64,000 bases of DNA from the NCBI RefSeq assembly GCF_001317345.1, contig NZ_JXCG01000006.1, forward strand, positions 1 to 64,000, given 5' to 3'. Positions 51,848 to 61,528 of this stretch are shown in pieces. Source of the stretch: Thermococcus sp. EP1 (GTDB lineage: Archaea > Methanobacteriota_B > Thermococci > Thermococcales > Thermococcaceae). The notes under the pieces were generated by a model. It ran no database searches, was not told the origin of the DNA, and saw only the letters and a program-made list of their open reading frames with translations. Numbering within the stretch: the stretch's first letter is position 1; each line of letters starts with the position of its first letter. The position numbers and the translations under genes are program-made.

Positions 51848-53905
51848 ATGCAAAAAAAGTTTAAACTGGATGCTGGAAAGCTCATTATTATCCTGTTTTT
51901 AGCATACTTAGTATTTCTTTTCTGGAGTATGAGAGCAGTTCAACCCCCTCCCCATCCACCGCCAGAAGAGGAGCAAGAGATTATGTTTATTGCCGAAAAA
52001 CTTGGTTTTCTCAAAGATGGTATGTTAAGTGAAGAAGAAAAGAGCATAGCAATCAAAATTTACCCCCTCTATAAATACCGTACAACTCTTTTTGATGAGG
52101 TGGAGACTGACAACCCCTTACTCCTCGCAAATCTAAGCGAACAAATTAGTGAGATATTAGAAAAAGTCCCCCTTCCTCTCCAAGATGACATGGTGCGCTT
52201 TCTGTTCTCCGAGAGTCCATATACCCTTGAGGACTTTTCAAACAGAGTGATGATATTTAAGTCTCAGGTAAATGAGTTTCTCAAGACCTATGAAAAATTA
52301 CCTCCAAGAATTAAGAATGGGATAGAGAACTCAAGAAACATTTACGAAGTAAACAACCTCCAAGACTATATAGCCATAGTAAAGCTACTCTACATGAACC
52401 TATATGAACTCCCACCCGAGATTATAACAGCAATAGACAATACCCAAGGTATTCTAGATGGTTTTGAACCCCACGAGATAGAAGAGTTTTTGGATAGCCT
52501 CAACTCGGTTAAAGAAAGATTTTTTACGAACCAAACGTTTAGAGAGTGGTTCGTTGAAAATTCAAGATACTTTGATGCGACTAACATCGAAACAAGCTGG
52601 GATAAATTTGTACAAGAAAGCCAAAAAGATACAACGCCTCCAAAGATATGGGGTGTGGTAACAAGCGAAGGAAAAAATATCAGAGTAAGCTTCACAATAA
52701 AAGACAATGTAAATGTTCCAAAAGAGGTAATCATCAAAATAGGAGCAAAAGTAATTACTCTTCCAATTTCTACCAATTCCCTTACATATAGCAGTGCCAT
52801 AGATTTTGAACAAGAATGGGGAGAGTATAATGTAACAATCACAGGTATGGATGCAAAAGGGAACAAACACTCTGCAAAAATTGAATTCTCCCACTACCCG
52901 GAAATCTTCGAAATAAAGTTTGATGGGAGTGGCAAGGAATTTCAAAACGCTCGACCTTACACTAAAGAAGAACTCACAAAGATGTGGCGCTATGCGGCCA
53001 AATACAAACCCCTGCAGATTTACAAAATCGTTTATCCATACTTGGGATTTGACAGATATGGAAAAATGAAATTTGATGGTGCAATGGAATTCTTCTACGA
53101 GAAAGCAAAAAGAGATCTTTTCAAATTCTACCACAAGCCTCTCCCCTTCTATTCAATAACCCCTCTTCATATTGTGTATTTTGTAAACAGCTATGTGCAC
53201 TCATACGATATGCCTTACATAAAAACCTTGAGATCCTCCATCTGTGGATATGATGGGGAGACACAAGTAGTACTTATGAACAACCTTTTCTTGGACTTTA
53301 ATCTCAAAGCATGGGCCCTTCAGGTACCTGCAAGTATAAGCGGCTGGCGACTAGATCACTCAGAGGTCATTGTTATATGGGATGTCCCCCTCCTAGTGGG
53401 AAGCAATTACAAAGGAGTTTACGTGTTGGGAAAGGATCCCTATATTCAGAATGATAATCTCTTCTATCCTTATGATCCTGATTGGTTTTCTACATATTAT
53501 GATGACACTGTAGAGATGCTGGTCCTTGGAATACTTCCATACAGGCCAGATATGGTCTCCGTTGAAGAATTCTACAAACGTTTTAACCTCCCCGTAACTC
53601 CTGCATATCCGTATAAAAATCTCATGAAAGAACTCATCACCGGCTACGAGTTTTTTGCTTCTTACGTAACGTTTAACATAAGCAAAGACTACGTACAGGG
53701 TCTCTTAGAAAAAATACAAGAGGGAGACCTAAGTGTACTTGAAGATTTAAACAAGCTTGAAGCAGCAAGAGGTTTATGGTACAGACTCGATGGACGTAAT
53801 CTCTATTATGGGTCTAAATACACGCCAGATTATGTTACAGTTACAAAAGATGGGAGATTTTATTATGTTCACAGAAATCGTTCCAAAATATTCTCTACTT
53901 CGTAG
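51848..53905 (+). CDS. Large membrane-anchored extracellular protein, unknown
   Basis: A 685-residue protein with an N-terminal membrane anchor (KLIIILFLAYLVFLFWSM), a Pro-rich linker, a helical region (about residues 45-265), an Ig-like beta domain beginning TTPPKIWGVVTSEGKNIRVSFTIKDN (about 268-355) and a 330-residue C-terminal domain rich in Tyr and Trp (SGWRLDHSEVIVIWDVPLL). The C-terminal part reads like an unrecognised enzyme or binding domain. I do not recognise a family. Its 3' end overlaps the convergent flavoprotein gene by 37 bases. The ribosome binding site is weak. Confidence 0.7.
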   Translation: MQKKFKLDAGKLIIILFLAYLVFLFWSMRAVQPPPHPPPEEEQEIMFIAEKLGFLKDGMLSEEEKSIAIKIYPLYKYRTTLFDEVETDNPLLLANLSEQISEILEKVPLPLQDDMVRFLFSESPYTLEDFSNRVMIFKSQVNEFLKTYEKLPPRIKNGIENSRNIYEVNNLQDYIAIVKLLYMNLYELPPEIITAIDNTQGILDGFEPHEIEEFLDSLNSVKERFFTNQTFREWFVENSRYFDATNIETSWDKFVQESQKDTTPPKIWGVVTSEGKNIRVSFTIKDNVNVPKEVIIKIGAKVITLPISTNSLTYSSAIDFEQEWGEYNVTITGMDAKGNKHSAKIEFSHYPEIFEIKFDGSGKEFQNARPYTKEELTKMWRYAAKYKPLQIYKIVYPYLGFDRYGKMKFDGAMEFFYEKAKRDLFKFYHKPLPFYSITPLHIVYFVNSYVHSYDMPYIKTLRSSICGYDGETQVVLMNNLFLDFNLKAWALQVPASISGWRLDHSEVIVIWDVPLLVGSNYKGVYVLGKDPYIQNDNLFYPYDPDWFSTYYDDTVEMLVLGILPYRPDMVSVEEFYKRFNLPVTPAYPYKNLMKELITGYEFFASYVTFNISKDYVQGLLEKIQEGDLSVLEDLNKLEAARGLWYRLDGRNLYYGSKYTPDYVTVTKDGRFYYVHRNRSKIFSTS

Positions 53906-54393
53906 GGATGCTCTAATATTATCACTCCTTCCTCTTTCAAGGCCTTAATATGCTCAAGATCAACTTTCCTCGGATATATTTTGAAAACTTTACCATTAGG
54001 TGCCTTTGTCTCGACAACAGGTTTTGAGTCTGTGGGAACCATTATCAAAGGAACTTTGCTTTTTAAGGCCTGTGAAGCACAGCATGAAAGAAGAGAATCT
54101 GCAATTCCAAGTCTTATTTTGGCCACCGTATTCGATGTTGCTGGGGAGATTACAAAAACGTCAAACTTACCTAAATTGAAAGAACCGCATGATGGAAATG
54201 CATGTCCTTGTTTCGACTCCCTTACAACGGGAAAATTACCTATTCTTTCAAGAATCCCATAAATCCTGGCTACTTCTTCGCCCGCTGAAGAAAGGAACAC
54301 TTTAAGCTCATGGTGATCCTTTAAGTGTTCCAGTACATCAACACTTTCCAGGAGCAAATGTCCTGCACCACTGATCCCCCATGCGATTTTCAA
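53869..54393 (-). CDS. Flavoprotein (UbiX/DmrB-like family)
   Basis: A 174-residue flavodoxin-like protein: KIAWGISGAGHLLLESVDV (FMN phosphate loop), VFLSSAGEEVARIYG, FDVFVISPATSNTVAKIRLGIADSLLSCCASQALK and PLIMVPTD. It resembles archaeal dihydromethanopterin-reductase-like and AfpA flavoproteins, with a likely FMN redox role. The start is uncertain: TTG 54393 has GGTGG upstream and gives MKIAWG, while ATG 54405 would fit a leaderless message from a CTTAAAAC box. Confidence 0.82.
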   Translation of the reverse strand: MKIAWGISGAGHLLLESVDVLEHLKDHHELKVFLSSAGEEVARIYGILERIGNFPVVRESKQGHAFPSCGSFNLGKFDVFVISPATSNTVAKIRLGIADSLLSCCASQALKSKVPLIMVPTDSKPVVETKAPNGKVFKIYPRKVDLEHIKALKEEGVIILEHPYEVENILERFL

Positions 54394-54462
54394 CGCCGCC
54401 ACCATCCAAAGTTCGAGAACAAAGTTTTAAGTATTTTTGCCAAACCTTAAGTGGTGAAAAAT

Positions 54463-54909
54463 ATGGAGATCCCGAACTATGGGAGGATAATGGCAAAGAC
54501 AGTCATATTTGATTTGAATGGAACATTAGGAGTTGAAGGAAAAGTAAAAGCAGACGTTAAAGAACTCTTAAAAGAACTTAGTGAAAAATATGAAATCGTG
54601 GTATTAAGCTCCGATACATTCGGAACCTTGAAAGATGAATTCAACGAACTTGATATAAAGATAGAAAGGGTCAAAGATGGCAACGAAAAGCTTCAGAAGG
54701 CCCTTGAATATGAGCCTTACATTGGTGTAGGCAATGGAAACAACGACGTTAGAATGCTTGAAAACGCTGAACTTGCTATTTGTGTAATAGGAGAAGAAGG
54801 AGCAAGTGTTGAGGCTTTGCTGGCCAGTGATATCGTGGTTAAAGACATTAAAAATGCGATCAATCTGCTGTTAAATGAAAAAAGACTAATAGCAACTCTT
54901 AGAGGTTAA
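54463..54909 (+). CDS. HAD-superfamily hydrolase, soluble P-type-ATPase-like
   Basis: A 148-residue HAD protein: nucleophile motif VIFDLNGTLG, motif II strand IVVLSSDTFG and motif IV VGNGNNDVRMLENAELAICVIGEEGAS, the end typical of P-type ATPase-like phosphatases. It may dephosphorylate a small metabolite. The ATG at 54463 follows GGTGAAAAAT; GTG at 54451 lies at the ribosome binding site. It overlaps the convergent ATPase gene by 11 bases. Confidence 0.85.
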   Translation: MEIPNYGRIMAKTVIFDLNGTLGVEGKVKADVKELLKELSEKYEIVVLSSDTFGTLKDEFNELDIKIERVKDGNEKLQKALEYEPYIGVGNGNNDVRMLENAELAICVIGEEGASVEALLASDIVVKDIKNAINLLLNEKRLIATLRG

Positions 54910-55993
54910 AACGCTCTTTAATAACCCTCTCAATAACTGGATCAATTATTTTATACCTTTTTTCCCCATCTCTATATTCTGCATTAATCCAACTCATCTT
55001 TTGAAGAGCCTCTAAGATAGCAGCCAATCGTGAATTTGGTATTTTACCACTCCTAGATTCCAAGAATTCTTTTATGAGTGTCCATCTATCAAATCCCATT
55101 GAAATAGCTCTTAACACCAAGATATACCTAGGACTCCGCTTTTCAAGTTCTCTTAACTCACCTTCGAGGAATTTTTCTGCTTTTCTCATTACCCCTTTTA
55201 TAGCATTTTCAAAACTTTTCGTTTTTATGTAATTGTATCCAAACTCTACTAACCAGCCTGGAATTCCACCTAAAAGTTCTGCAGCATGTTCTACTTCTTC
55301 TTCCCTTATTTTTATTCCTGCCTCAACAAATCCCTGTCTCAAGAATTCAATTGAGAGTTCTCTGGAAAAGGGAGAGATAGTAATCTCATTATATATCCTA
55401 CCATACAGTGGAGATTCATAATCTGAAACGCCAATAAGATCATGCAAAAGTCCTATTTCAGAACCTGTGAAGATAAAACTTATATTTGGCAGATTGTCAT
55501 ATGCGTAGGCCACGAGGGTTAAGAACTCTTTTCCTCCTCTCCGTCCGTAGAACCTCAAATATTGGGCCTCATCGAAGGCTATAATAATCCTACTACGCTT
55601 ATTTAATGCCTCCAAAATCTCCGAGAGTGAGACTTCAGGTTCAAAGTTCAATTGAAGTCCTGCAATTGATACTCCCTTCACTCTTTTCAGGTACTGAAAG
55701 ACTTCCCTTTTTATGGGATGGCTAAGGGAGTTTAATCCATTTTCAAAGGCCTTCAGCAGAGACTCATTTGTTATCCACCCTCCGGAATCAAAATGAAGCT
55801 TCCTTACATCTATGTATATACCGCTTTCCAACTCATTCAGCACAACTTTGAGTAAAGAGGATTTTCCTACCCGTCTTATTCCCAGAATAAGGGTAATCGG
55901 ATATTCCTTAGCAGAATTCTTTATCATTTCTATCTCTTGTTCCCTATCGAATATGTCTTCCCTCTTTTCCTTTGGTCTTGGGTCAAACAACAT
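54899..55993 (-). CDS. Archaeal AAA ATPase (ATPase_2 family)
   Basis: A 364-residue protein of the archaeal ATPase group (STAND-like): LFDPRPKEKREDIFDREQEIE before Walker A LILGIRRVGKSS, Walker B RIIIAFDEAQYLRFYGR, sensor SFIFTGSEIGLLHDLI and a C-terminal winged helix. The family is abundant in Thermococcales, often near mobile DNA; function unknown. MLFDPRP at 55993 is the usual start of the family. ATG 56008 is an alternative because a TATA box 26 bases upstream would make it leaderless. The promoter carries a perfect palindrome. Confidence 0.87.
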   Translation of the reverse strand: MLFDPRPKEKREDIFDREQEIEMIKNSAKEYPITLILGIRRVGKSSLLKVVLNELESGIYIDVRKLHFDSGGWITNESLLKAFENGLNSLSHPIKREVFQYLKRVKGVSIAGLQLNFEPEVSLSEILEALNKRSRIIIAFDEAQYLRFYGRRGGKEFLTLVAYAYDNLPNISFIFTGSEIGLLHDLIGVSDYESPLYGRIYNEITISPFSRELSIEFLRQGFVEAGIKIREEEVEHAAELLGGIPGWLVEFGYNYIKTKSFENAIKGVMRKAEKFLEGELRELEKRSPRYILVLRAISMGFDRWTLIKEFLESRSGKIPNSRLAAILEALQKMSWINAEYRDGEKRYKIIDPVIERVIKERFNL

Positions 55994-56005
55994 AGGTAAT
56001 GCCCC

Positions 56006-56033
56006 CATTACTTAGTAATGGTACCATTACTTA
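56006..56033. promoter_or_regulatory. Palindromic operator at the start of the ATPase gene
   Basis: AGTAATGGTACCATTACT (56014-56031) is a perfect 18-bp palindrome, and a further CATTACTTA copy at 56006-56014 makes a direct repeat with 56025-56033. It lies between the TATA box (minus-strand CTTTATAAG, 56030-56038) and the start codon, the position for repressor binding. Confidence 0.6.
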
Positions 56034-56038
56034 TAAAG
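56030..56038 (-). promoter_or_regulatory. TATA box of the AAA ATPase gene
   Basis: The minus strand reads CTTTATAAG, overlapping the edge of the palindromic operator. Confidence 0.5.
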
Positions 56039-56119
56039 TTTTTGAGGGAAAGTTAAAAGGCAAGATGAGGATAATACAATAGCGGATGATGATGAATCAA
56101 ACCTGATTGATGAAGAACC

Positions 56120-56605
56120 CTATGAGCGCTGACGCCTTTTCCTCTTCTTTTTGGGAAGAAGCCTAACCTTGCTCCCACAATCAGGACAAACATCATCAAG
56201 AGGCCGAGTTTCAAACTTTTTCCCACACCCTACGCAGACATAACGCCACTTTATCACTCTTCTTATACCTTTTTTTAAAGTCCTAAACTTAAGCCCTAGA
56301 AGAGTGGCAATGTTCTGAAGGTTATAATCATCAGTAAAAAGTTCTCCTTTAAGTTCATAGGCTAGAGCCAGTATTTCAATATCAGCATCACTTAATTCTC
56401 CAAGTTCACCAGTTTCAATAGCCTTTTCTTTAATTTTTTCAATGCTATCCTTTGAGGGCACCATAACTCTAACTTTGCCTGCACTAATAAGACTTTCCAG
56501 TAAAAGTCTCGATTCTGGGTCTTTAACCTCCTCAATTACTTTTGGAGTTGTAATGCCCTCTACATCAATACCCTGGATAAATATGGCTGCATCTATAATC
56601 AACAT
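56120..56605 (-). CDS. NOB1 endonuclease (PIN domain plus zinc ribbon)
   Basis: A 161-residue protein: a PIN domain starting [11 protein letters not shown] with catalytic Asp5, acidic residues in [18 protein letters not shown] and [12 protein letters not shown], and a C-terminal zinc ribbon CVGCGKKF...CPDCGS with a very basic tail. NOB1 cleaves the 3' end of 16S rRNA precursor during small-subunit maturation. Confidence 0.93.
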   Translation of the reverse strand: MLIIDAAIFIQGIDVEGITTPKVIEEVKDPESRLLLESLISAGKVRVMVPSKDSIEKIKEKAIETGELGELSDADIEILALAYELKGELFTDDYNLQNIATLLGLKFRTLKKGIRRVIKWRYVCVGCGKKFETRPLDDVCPDCGSKVRLLPKKKRKRRQRS

Positions 56606-56667
56606 GGGATTTAATTAGAAGAAAGAGTTAAAGGTTTATCGTCTCATCTATGAAGTGGTGAAAAACT

Positions 56668-57435
56668 ATGAAAATTGACCTTAATTCAGATCTTGGGGAA
56701 AGTTTTGGAAGGTATAAGCTAGGTCTCGATGAAGAGGTTATGAAGTACATAACCTCAGCCAACATTGCCTGCGGATGGCACGCAGGAGATCCCCTAGTAA
56801 TGAGGAATACTGTGAGACTCGCAAAAGACATGAATGTTGAAGTTGGCGCTCATCCAGGATATCCTGATCTTATGGGATTTGGAAGAAGATATATGGGCAT
56901 TACAAGAGAAGAGGCCAGAAACTATATCCTGTATCAGATTGGGGCCTTATACGCATTTGTGAAAGCTGAAGGATTAACATTACAGCATGTCAAACCACAT
57001 GGAGCTCTTTATAATGCTCTCGTTAGAGATGAAGAACTTACAAGAGGTGTTCTTGAAGGAATAGCTGATTTTGATAAAAACATAATCTTTGTCGGGCTTT
57101 CTATGTCAAAACCCTTAGAAATTGCAGAAGAAATGGGACTAAAAGTTGCCCATGAAGTTTTTGCAGATAGGGCTTACAATCCTGATGGAACCCTTGTTTC
57201 ACGAAGAAAACCAGGTGCGATAATCCATAATAAAGAGGAGATAGCCGAGAGAGTTATCTCCATGGTAAAGGATGGTGGAGTAAAAGCGATCAATGGAGAA
57301 TGGGTTGAACTCAAAGCAGATACAATCTGTGTCCATGGGGATAATCCAAAAGCTGTGGAGATAACAGCATACATAAGAAAACGCCTCGAAGAGGAAGGAA
57401 TTAAAATAGTCGCAATGAAAGAGTTGATACGGTGA
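56668..57435 (+). CDS. pxpA: 5-oxoprolinase subunit A (LamB/YcsF family)
   Basis: A 255-residue YcsF-type TIM-like protein: [48 protein letters not shown] and [12 protein letters not shown]. With PxpB and PxpC it forms the ATP-dependent prokaryotic 5-oxoprolinase that opens pyroglutamate to glutamate, important in heat where glutamine cyclises. GGTGAAAAACT precedes the ATG. It is the first gene of pxpABC. Confidence 0.92.
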   Translation: MKIDLNSDLGESFGRYKLGLDEEVMKYITSANIACGWHAGDPLVMRNTVRLAKDMNVEVGAHPGYPDLMGFGRRYMGITREEARNYILYQIGALYAFVKAEGLTLQHVKPHGALYNALVRDEELTRGVLEGIADFDKNIIFVGLSMSKPLEIAEEMGLKVAHEVFADRAYNPDGTLVSRRKPGAIIHNKEEIAERVISMVKDGGVKAINGEWVELKADTICVHGDNPKAVEITAYIRKRLEEEGIKIVAMKELIR

Positions 57436-57439
57436 TCAA

Positions 57440-58132
57440 ATGCTCCCTAAGTTCAAACCCGCTGGTGATTCAGCGATAGCTATAATCTTTGGTAATGAAA
57501 TTAGCGAAGAGATAAACAAAAAAGTGCATGCCGTGGCGGAAACAATAGAACATGCTTCCCCAGAATGGCTAGTTGAAGTTGTTCCTACATATACAAGCGT
57601 CTATGTGTATTATGATCCTATTAGAATTTCCTACTCTGAGATAGCAGAGGCCCTGAAACCTTTTTTATCAGCCGAGCCTAAGAAAGAAGAAAAAAGAATA
57701 GTTAAAATACCCGTTGTCTATGGAGGGGACTTTGGCCCAGACATAGAGTTCGTTGCTCAATACAACAATCTCACCATAGATGAAGTCATAGAGATTCACT
57801 CAAAACCACTATATAGAGTCTATATGCTCGGATTTCTCCCTGGATTTGCGTATCTGGGTGGCATGGATGGTAGAATAGCAACGCCTAGACTTGAGAAACC
57901 CCGTTTAAAAGTCCCTGCTGGAAGTGTGGGTATAGCTGGGAAACAAACAGGATGGTACGCAATAGAAAGCCCTGGAGGATGGAGACTCATAGGCAGAACT
58001 CCCTTAAAAACGTTTGACCCCCATAAAAAACCTCCAAGCATTGTAAAAGCTGGAGATTATGTGAAGTTTGTTCCTATAACCGAAGAGGAATTTCAAGAGA
58101 TTTACAAAGATGAATGGGGAGAGGAAAGATGA
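57440..58132 (+). CDS. pxpB: 5-oxoprolinase subunit B (KipI/AHS1 family)
   Basis: A 230-residue protein with the AHS1 signature YRVYMLGFLPGFAYLGGMDGRIATPRLEKPRLKVPAGSVGIAGKQTGWY (in parts) and SPGGWRLIGRTP. It pairs with PxpC in the oxoprolinase complex. It starts four bases after pxpA with GGTGATCA and overlaps pxpC by four (ATGA). Confidence 0.92.
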   Translation: MLPKFKPAGDSAIAIIFGNEISEEINKKVHAVAETIEHASPEWLVEVVPTYTSVYVYYDPIRISYSEIAEALKPFLSAEPKKEEKRIVKIPVVYGGDFGPDIEFVAQYNNLTIDEVIEIHSKPLYRVYMLGFLPGFAYLGGMDGRIATPRLEKPRLKVPAGSVGIAGKQTGWYAIESPGGWRLIGRTPLKTFDPHKKPPSIVKAGDYVKFVPITEEEFQEIYKDEWGEER

Positions 58133-59130
58133 TAGAACTCGTTAATGTTCCTTCCTTAATTACAGTGCAGGACTTAGGAAGAAGTAAATATCAGAGTTTT
58201 GGAGTTCCCGTTAGTGGCGTGATGGATGAGGTTTCTGCAAGACTAGCAAATTATCTTGTAGGTAATGAAGATAACACTCCACTCCTAGAGTTCGTATTAA
58301 AAGGGCCCACCATAAAGTTCCATTCCTCGGCGGTTTTTGCAGTAGGTGGAGATGTAGAAGTAAAGCTTAATGGCCAGCCAATAAAAGCATGGAGGAGCTA
58401 CTGGGCAAAAAGAGGAGATATACTTGAGATAGGCATCCTTAAATCCGGAATGTATGGCTATATAGCGTTTGCCGGAGGAATTGCATGTGAACCAATTTTA
58501 GGCAGTTGTTCCACATACTTAAGAGCAAATTTTGGAAAAGCCCTAAGTTCCGGAGATAAGCTTAAACTTGGTTATGCAATTTTAACTGGTAAAGACGGAA
58601 AACAGCTGCCAAAAGAATTTGTTCCAAAATATGAAAAGGAAAATATAGTTAGAGTTATCCTTGGCCCTCAAGAGGAACACTTCACCAAAAGAGGCATAGA
58701 GACCTTCCTAACATCAGAATATACTGTAACTTCTGAATCCGATAGAATGGGTTACCGTCTAGAAGGGCCAAAGATAGAGCACTCTGATAAAGGAGCAGAC
58801 ATAATAACAGATGCAATCCCCCTTGGCTCAATTCAAGTACCAAAAAATGGAAAACCGATCATAATGCTCGCAGATAGACAGACTACTGGAGGGTATGCAA
58901 AAATAGCCATAGTCACAAGGGTGGATATTCCAAAAGTTGCCCAAACAAGACCCGGAGAGAAAATTAGATTCAAAGCAATCAGTGTTGAAAAAGCTCAAGA
59001 AGCTTTGAGACGACAAGAAAAGTTCATGAAAGCGATAAAATTCTTTCTCCGTGGAGAGATGAGAGCATATAAAGTGAAAACTTCTGGAGAAGAGGTAATA
59101 GCATTTACAAAGATAGAAAAGAAGAGGTGA
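58129..59130 (+). CDS. pxpC: 5-oxoprolinase subunit C (KipA/AHS2 family)
   Basis: A 333-residue AHS2 protein: LITVQDLGRSKYQSFGVPVSGVMDEVSARLANYLVGNEDNTPLLEF (in parts), GYIAFAGGI, VILGPQEEHFT, TVTSESDRMGYRLEGP and DRQTTGGYAKIA. It completes pxpABC. The ATG at 58129 forms an ATGA overlap with pxpB after GGAGAGG; the GTG-type start 15 bases earlier is not favoured. Confidence 0.92.
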   Translation: MIELVNVPSLITVQDLGRSKYQSFGVPVSGVMDEVSARLANYLVGNEDNTPLLEFVLKGPTIKFHSSAVFAVGGDVEVKLNGQPIKAWRSYWAKRGDILEIGILKSGMYGYIAFAGGIACEPILGSCSTYLRANFGKALSSGDKLKLGYAILTGKDGKQLPKEFVPKYEKENIVRVILGPQEEHFTKRGIETFLTSEYTVTSESDRMGYRLEGPKIEHSDKGADIITDAIPLGSIQVPKNGKPIIMLADRQTTGGYAKIAIVTRVDIPKVAQTRPGEKIRFKAISVEKAQEALRRQEKFMKAIKFFLRGEMRAYKVKTSGEEVIAFTKIEKKR

Positions 59131-59559
59131 TCATTCCTTTTCCCGCATAACACGGGCAACTTTGTAGTGCTTTCCATCACATTCAAAATCATCTAAAATT
59201 TCAAGAATCTTAACGATATCGCCCTCAAAGAGGCCTTCTGGCCTAGTAAGGGCCTGTTTTTCAGGATCACTGCATTCAACAAAGCTTAATTTTATTTTCG
59301 AACCCACTATTGCAACTCGTGGTTCCATTGCTACTTCTATTGCTGGCTCAATAACCTCGACCACTCTAACCTTACCTTCGTGCAGTGGGCATGAGTGCTC
59401 TATGTTCCTAACCCGTACAACCTTGTACCTCCTTCCTGGCTCCAAATTTCCTACACAAACTCTTGCAAGTCTACAACTTTTGCAGGGATCAGCTGGCCCA
59501 TAATAAATGAATTCAACTCCTGGTTTTGCAAGCTTTTCCCCAACCAACGTGATTGTCAT
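59131..59559 (-). CDS. UPF0179 family protein
   Basis: A 142-residue protein with several conserved Cys ([36 protein letters not shown]) and a beta-rich layout. The family is archaeal; its function is unknown, and the Cys pattern suggests metal or Fe-S binding. GGAGGTG precedes the ATG. It is tail to tail with pxpC and directly after egsA on the same strand. Confidence 0.88.
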   Translation of the reverse strand: MTITLVGEKLAKPGVEFIYYGPADPCKSCRLARVCVGNLEPGRRYKVVRVRNIEHSCPLHEGKVRVVEVIEPAIEVAMEPRVAIVGSKIKLSFVECSDPEKQALTRPEGLFEGDIVKILEILDDFECDGKHYKVARVMREKE

Positions 59560-59583
59560 TTTAACACCTCCTATGAAATATGA

Positions 59584-60624
59584 TCATATTACCCCAGTTA
59601 CCTTGGCTGCTTTTTCAGCAGCCTCTTTTGTTAATCCATCTTTGCCCAAGATAGTGTACCTTTCAGGTCGTATAGTATGAGCAATAGTCAAAGCCTCTAT
59701 TATAAACTCCGGGTCAATTCCTAGTTCATATGCATTAGTTGGTGCCCCAACCCTCTTTAATGTTTCTCTAATTTTTTGCCATTTCAAACCATGTAAGTAT
59801 GCCATTATTATTGTTCCAACTCCACATTGTTCTCCATGTAATGCAGGTTTTGGAGCTATTGCATCCAATGCATGGCTAAATAGATGTTCAGCTCCACTGG
59901 CGGGCCTTGATGAACCTGCTATGCTCATTGCGACACCACTCGAGATGAGGCCTTTTATGACTTTCCGAACACTCTCTTCGTTACCTAATCTTATTATGTT
60001 AGCATTCTTGATTACCATTTTGGCACTCATAAGAGACAAAGAAGCAGCATACTCACTGAAATATTCTCCCTTTATCTTATGTGCAAGTTCCCAGTCTTTC
60101 ACTGCAGTCAGGTTGCTTATCATGTCTCCAACTCCTGCTGCAAGATACCGATAGGGGGCGGTCTTTATAACATTAACATCTGCAATAATAGCTACAGGTG
60201 GACGTGCTTTTATAGAGGTCTTGGCATTAAGATCCTTTATTGAAGCATTTGCACTCGCTATTCCATCATGAGAAGCTGTTGTTGGGAAGCTTATGAAAGG
60301 AATGTCCGCTTTAAATGAGGCAAGTTTAGCAACATCGATTATACTTCCCCCGCCTACCCCCAGAAGCCAGTTAATATCCTCATTTTCAATAAGCTCTAAG
60401 GTTTTTTGCACCTCTCTCATTGAGGCTTCTTTTATCACCATATTTCTTACATTAAATGAATTTTTCAAATGTTTTTCAACATCCTTTCCTGCTATCTCCT
60501 TTGTTTTGGGTCCATAAAGAATCAGGGCATTTTCCCCTAATTTTAACCTTCTAGCTACTTGACTGACTTTATCCTTCAAATCTTCTCCGAGAAGAACTTC
60601 CCGAGGTAACTCCATTAAATGCAT
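59584..60624 (-). CDS. egsA: sn-glycerol-1-phosphate dehydrogenase
   Basis: A 346-residue iron-alcohol-dehydrogenase-fold enzyme that reduces dihydroxyacetone phosphate to sn-glycerol-1-phosphate, the backbone of archaeal lipids. NAD-binding GVGGGSIIDVAK and FISFPTTASHDGIASANAS are present, with metal ligands in GVGDMISN, GAEHLFSHALD and LHGEQCGVGT. The ATG at 60624 follows GGTGAG; the TTG/ATG upstream lies at that site. Confidence 0.94.
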   Translation of the reverse strand: MHLMELPREVLLGEDLKDKVSQVARRLKLGENALILYGPKTKEIAGKDVEKHLKNSFNVRNMVIKEASMREVQKTLELIENEDINWLLGVGGGSIIDVAKLASFKADIPFISFPTTASHDGIASANASIKDLNAKTSIKARPPVAIIADVNVIKTAPYRYLAAGVGDMISNLTAVKDWELAHKIKGEYFSEYAASLSLMSAKMVIKNANIIRLGNEESVRKVIKGLISSGVAMSIAGSSRPASGAEHLFSHALDAIAPKPALHGEQCGVGTIIMAYLHGLKWQKIRETLKRVGAPTNAYELGIDPEFIIEALTIAHTIRPERYTILGKDGLTKEAAEKAAKVTGVI

Positions 60625-60719
60625 GAGACTCACCATCCTATTCTTAGGGTTTCAAAGCTTAAAAAATAATTGGAAGAAAAAGCTTTAACCTTTCTCACAA
60701 TATTCCTCTGGGTGGTCAA

Positions 60720-61526
60720 ATGGGAATTGCGGAAGTCTTTCAGAGATACTTTATAGATCCAATAAAATACAACCAAGGGTATAATATCGTTAACACATTA
60801 ACATATGCCTTAATTCTTGGATTGGCATCCTTAGGAGTTTATAAAATTTTAAAAAAGCTCAATATAAAATATGATAACGCTTTCTTTAGAGCCCTTATGC
60901 CCTACATGATTCTGGGGGCCTTTGGACGAGCCCTGACTGATGCAACCATAATACCCAGAACGTATCTCACAGTCACGCCGGGGATTTATATTCTTGTATT
61001 TACAATAACGTTCTCTGCTTTATTAATAACCCACAAACTTTTTGAAGATTGGCAGAAGGTCTTCTTATACTTTGGTTGGAGTCTCGTTGGAATGGAGAGT
61101 CTACTCCTACTATTTAATATTGATAAAGTAGATTTTAACCTCACCGTCTTAAAATACTTTATTCCATTTGCAACAATAGCCCTTATAACAATATATCTAC
61201 TTTCAAAAAAGATCTGGCTGGTTAAAGAAAACTCTTACCTCTTCTATGCCCATTTCTATGATGCCACAACAACATTTGTAGGCGTTGACTTCTTGGGTTA
61301 CTGGGAGCAACATGTAGTTCCAAGATACCTGATGGAACTTACAGGAACCGCTGCAGTGATGTATTTATTGAAGTTTGCTGTATTAATGATTGCTTTATAC
61401 CTCATGGAGAAATTAGAAGAGACTGAAAGTGACAAAGAGCTTATGGACTTCATAAAAATGGTAATGTTCATTCTTGGCTTTGCTCCTGGTACTAGGAACC
61501 TTTTGAGAATGCTCATGGGGGTTTAG
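60720..61526 (+). CDS. DUF63 integral membrane protein
   Basis: A 268-residue protein with about six to seven membrane helices and the DUF63 signatures YNIVNTLTYALILG, GAFGRALTDA and HFYDATTTFVGVDFLGYWEQHVVP. The family is archaeal and uncharacterised. It ends two bases before the phosphatase gene and shares its message. Regulation and role are unknown. Confidence 0.88.
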   Translation: MGIAEVFQRYFIDPIKYNQGYNIVNTLTYALILGLASLGVYKILKKLNIKYDNAFFRALMPYMILGAFGRALTDATIIPRTYLTVTPGIYILVFTITFSALLITHKLFEDWQKVFLYFGWSLVGMESLLLLFNIDKVDFNLTVLKYFIPFATIALITIYLLSKKIWLVKENSYLFYAHFYDATTTFVGVDFLGYWEQHVVPRYLMELTGTAAVMYLLKFAVLMIALYLMEKLEETESDKELMDFIKMVMFILGFAPGTRNLLRMLMGV

Positions 61527-61528
61527 AT

